A DNA stretch of 64,000 bases from Anaerolineae bacterium (GTDB taxonomy: Bacteria > Chloroflexota > Anaerolineae > Promineifilales > Promineifilaceae). Positions 62,681 through 64,000 of the stretch are shown one piece after another; within the stretch, counting starts at the first letter, position 1; each line of letters opens with the position of its first letter. The translations under genes were made by a program, and so were the position numbers. The stretch is taken from assembly GCA_020848035.1 (NCBI GenBank), contig JADLAX010000014.1:62001-126000 (forward strand), given 5' to 3'. The notes below the pieces were generated by a model. The model did no database searches. It was not told the origin of the DNA and saw only the letters and a program-made list of their open reading frames with translations.

Positions 62681-62807
62681 CAACTCCTGTGAAGATAAAA
62701 AGCGAAACACAGAGTTACGCAGAGAAAACGCAGAGTTTCACAGAGAAAAGCCTAAGAAATCTGGGCATGGTTGATTGTAAGCCAGGCCATCTTTACAATT
62801 TTTCGCC

Positions 62808-62863
62808 CGTAGCCGCGATTTCCAATCGCGTTTACTCTGGCGCGATTGGAAATCGCGGCTACG
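62808..62863. repeat. Perfect 23-bp hairpin (CGATTTCCAATCG words)
   Basis: 62808-62830 is the exact inverse complement of 62841-62863, loop 10 nt. It sits between the 4Fe-4S gene stop (62952) and the DUF998-like gene start (62680), both minus strand, where it can terminate the former. Next to it (62703-62745) are direct CACAGAGTTACGCAGAGAAAA words. Confidence 0.9.
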
Positions 62864-62951
62864 AAATTGCAAAGGTCGTTTCGTCGGTTCTGAACCACGC
62901 CGAAATCTGCGTCATCCGCGTTCATCAGCGTCCTATTTTCATGAATGGTAG

Positions 62952-63932
62952 TCAACAAGAGATAGTGTTTTCTCCTGCTTCGCTGCGTAGGCGTAGCCGC
63001 AGCGCCTCGCGCCCGCCCACATCAAAGCCAGGCGACAGCTTCAGCGCATCTTTGGCGCAGGCCGTTACGCACGTCTGGCACAGGGTGCATTCGGTGGAGA
63101 GAACACGCTGGTTGGCGTGTACGTAATCGGTGATCTGGATGTCCATCGGGCACACCTTTTCACACGCGCCGCAGTCGTTGCAGTGGGCCGCCACAGTGCC
63201 AATCTTCAGCAGCGAAAAGCGGCTGGTGAGCTTTAGCGGCACGGCTACCGGGCAGACGTATTTGCAAAAGGCCCGGTTATCCTTCAAGGCGACGGCCAGC
63301 GCGATGCCCACGGCGTAGTACAGTCCGTTGCCTGCCAAAAACCAGCCAATCGCCGCGCCGGAGTTGGTGCCAATCTGGATGCCCAGCAGCTGCCACACCA
63401 CCAGCGCCAGGACCAGGCTGAGCGCCACATGGCCGTAGCGCAGCCAATCCCAGCGCCCCGGCAGCCGCCCGGCCGAGCGCTTGTACGGCAGCAAATCAAA
63501 CACCATTACCGACCAACAGGCCCAGCCGCACCAGAGCCGCCCAAACAACAGCGGCCCCACAATTTTGGCCACCAGGTAATGCCAGACGGCCGCATAATAC
63601 GTCCCGTTGATCAGGCTCCACCATACGCCTTCCATCTGAATATTTTCCCGCCCCATCAGCCCGACAAAGCCAAACAGGTACAGCCCGATGAGCAGCAGCG
63701 AGACACGTCGTCCCACCGGCTTTTGCGGCTTGGGCAGGATGGCATACAAACCGAGGCCCAATCCCAGCGCCGTGCCCAGGTAGCCAAAGTTGATCAGGGC
63801 AAACGCCTGGCCGCTGAGGGCAAAAGAAACAAGCGCCAGCGTCCAAAACGCCCCGGCGGTGAGGGCCGGAACCAGCAGCTTTTTCCGGCTGAAGTTTTTG
63901 TCAATTTTTAGGGAGTGTCCCGCTCGTGTCAT
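62952..63932 (-). CDS. Polytopic 4Fe-4S ferredoxin-type membrane protein (NapH/CcoG-like)
   Basis: 326 aa. Five to six membrane helices, a membrane-adjacent Cys pair (LWCGWACW), a second pair (FCKYVCPVAVP), then a soluble C-terminal domain with two [4Fe-4S] motifs (CNDCGACEKVCPM and CTLCQTCVTACAK). It resembles NapH/CcoG/NosR-tail proteins that pass electrons at the membrane; the redox partner is not encoded here. The C-terminal tail is Arg-rich. The ATG at 63930-63932 has GAGG 6 nt upstream. Confidence 0.88.
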   Translation of the reverse strand: MTRAGHSLKIDKNFSRKKLLVPALTAGAFWTLALVSFALSGQAFALINFGYLGTALGLGLGLYAILPKPQKPVGRRVSLLLIGLYLFGFVGLMGRENIQMEGVWWSLINGTYYAAVWHYLVAKIVGPLLFGRLWCGWACWSVMVFDLLPYKRSAGRLPGRWDWLRYGHVALSLVLALVVWQLLGIQIGTNSGAAIGWFLAGNGLYYAVGIALAVALKDNRAFCKYVCPVAVPLKLTSRFSLLKIGTVAAHCNDCGACEKVCPMDIQITDYVHANQRVLSTECTLCQTCVTACAKDALKLSPGFDVGGREALRLRLRSEAGENTISC

Positions 63933-63959
63933 CTTAAGCCTCACAGTTATATAAGACAA

Positions 63960-63994
63960 GTCCAATATTGTTCTATATAGGATATGTCCAATAT
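63960..63994 (-). promoter_or_regulatory. Direct repeat upstream of the 4Fe-4S gene
   Basis: GTCCAATAT occurs at 63960-63968 and 63986-63994 (26-bp pitch), with GGATATGTCC, a near-palindrome, at the second copy. It lies 28-62 bp before the start codon, so it could be a regulator site or a pair of -35-like TTGGAC boxes read on the minus strand. Confidence 0.45.
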
Positions 63995-64000
63995 CAAATC

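Overview
The window reads as a chromosomal segment of a Chloroflexota bacterium, most likely of the Anaerolineae/Ardenticatenia type. This is inferred from gene style: multi-GAF sensor proteins, Thr/Pro-rich (PTATPT) linkers on surface proteins, an ADP-forming acyl-CoA ligase, paired ECF sigma factors, Hanks kinases and a Ras-like small GTPase. The taxonomy was not computed. There is no phage, IS element, tRNA, rRNA or CRISPR that I can see.

Layout. (i) 1-13.1 kb, minus strand: a substrate-binding lipoprotein gene followed by four packed genes for membrane GAF sensors; the last (>1898 aa, HAMP-GAF-PAS and many more GAFs) runs off the left edge. No kinase or cyclase domain is visible. (ii) 13.6-22.4 kb, minus strand: a split gatB / gatCA locus, a PLP aminotransferase, a sugar-nucleotide transferase, def, and three toxin-antitoxin-like pairs (MntA/HepT, a DUF6516 pair, DUF433/DUF5615). 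(iii) 22.5-28.5 kb: a cNMP-binding/PH membrane protein, a GH13 amylase, a DUF952 protein, a glycosidase-like lipoprotein and a PadR/membrane-protein pair. (iv) 28.8-40 kb: a signalling region with an FHA protein, LysM and HHH membrane proteins, an ECF sigma factor with a putative anti-sigma, an MscS channel, then coiled-coil proteins, a Ras-like GTPase, a histidine kinase, an OmpR-type regulator and a second ECF sigma factor. (v) 40-49.5 kb: M1 peptidase, MEMO-like protein, ADP-forming CoA ligase, Yip1-like protein, HicAB, a MerB-like protein with an in-frame TGA, a PRC-barrel protein and an acyl-CoA dehydrogenase. (vi) 49.5-64 kb: a possible small RNA, adjacent DUF368 and DedA genes, HAD/SEC-C/aroA/aroE, two Hanks kinases (one fused to PP2C-like and FecR-like domains), Nudix, DUF998/CPBP/PadR and a 4Fe-4S membrane protein.

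Two genome-scale patterns run through the window. The palindrome ACGGCCGT (often AACGGCCGTT) occurs about 110 times by hand count, mostly inside genes, much like HIP1 of cyanobacteria. Many gene ends carry long hairpins built from short iterated words (GTGAAAC, AATCTGCG, CCAATCTC, GGTAATC and others); the word differs between loci but the architecture is the same.

The strongest single-gene novelty is the MerB-like gene at 46697-47377. Its TGA falls where the second catalytic Cys of MerB is expected, and a SECIS-like hairpin with a GGTC loop lies 12 nt downstream, so it looks like a selenoprotein. The strongest system-level candidate is the coiled-coil / Ras-like GTPase / histidine kinase / response regulator module at 34351-39106, followed by three exact 11-bp-spaced direct repeats in front of an ECF sigma gene.
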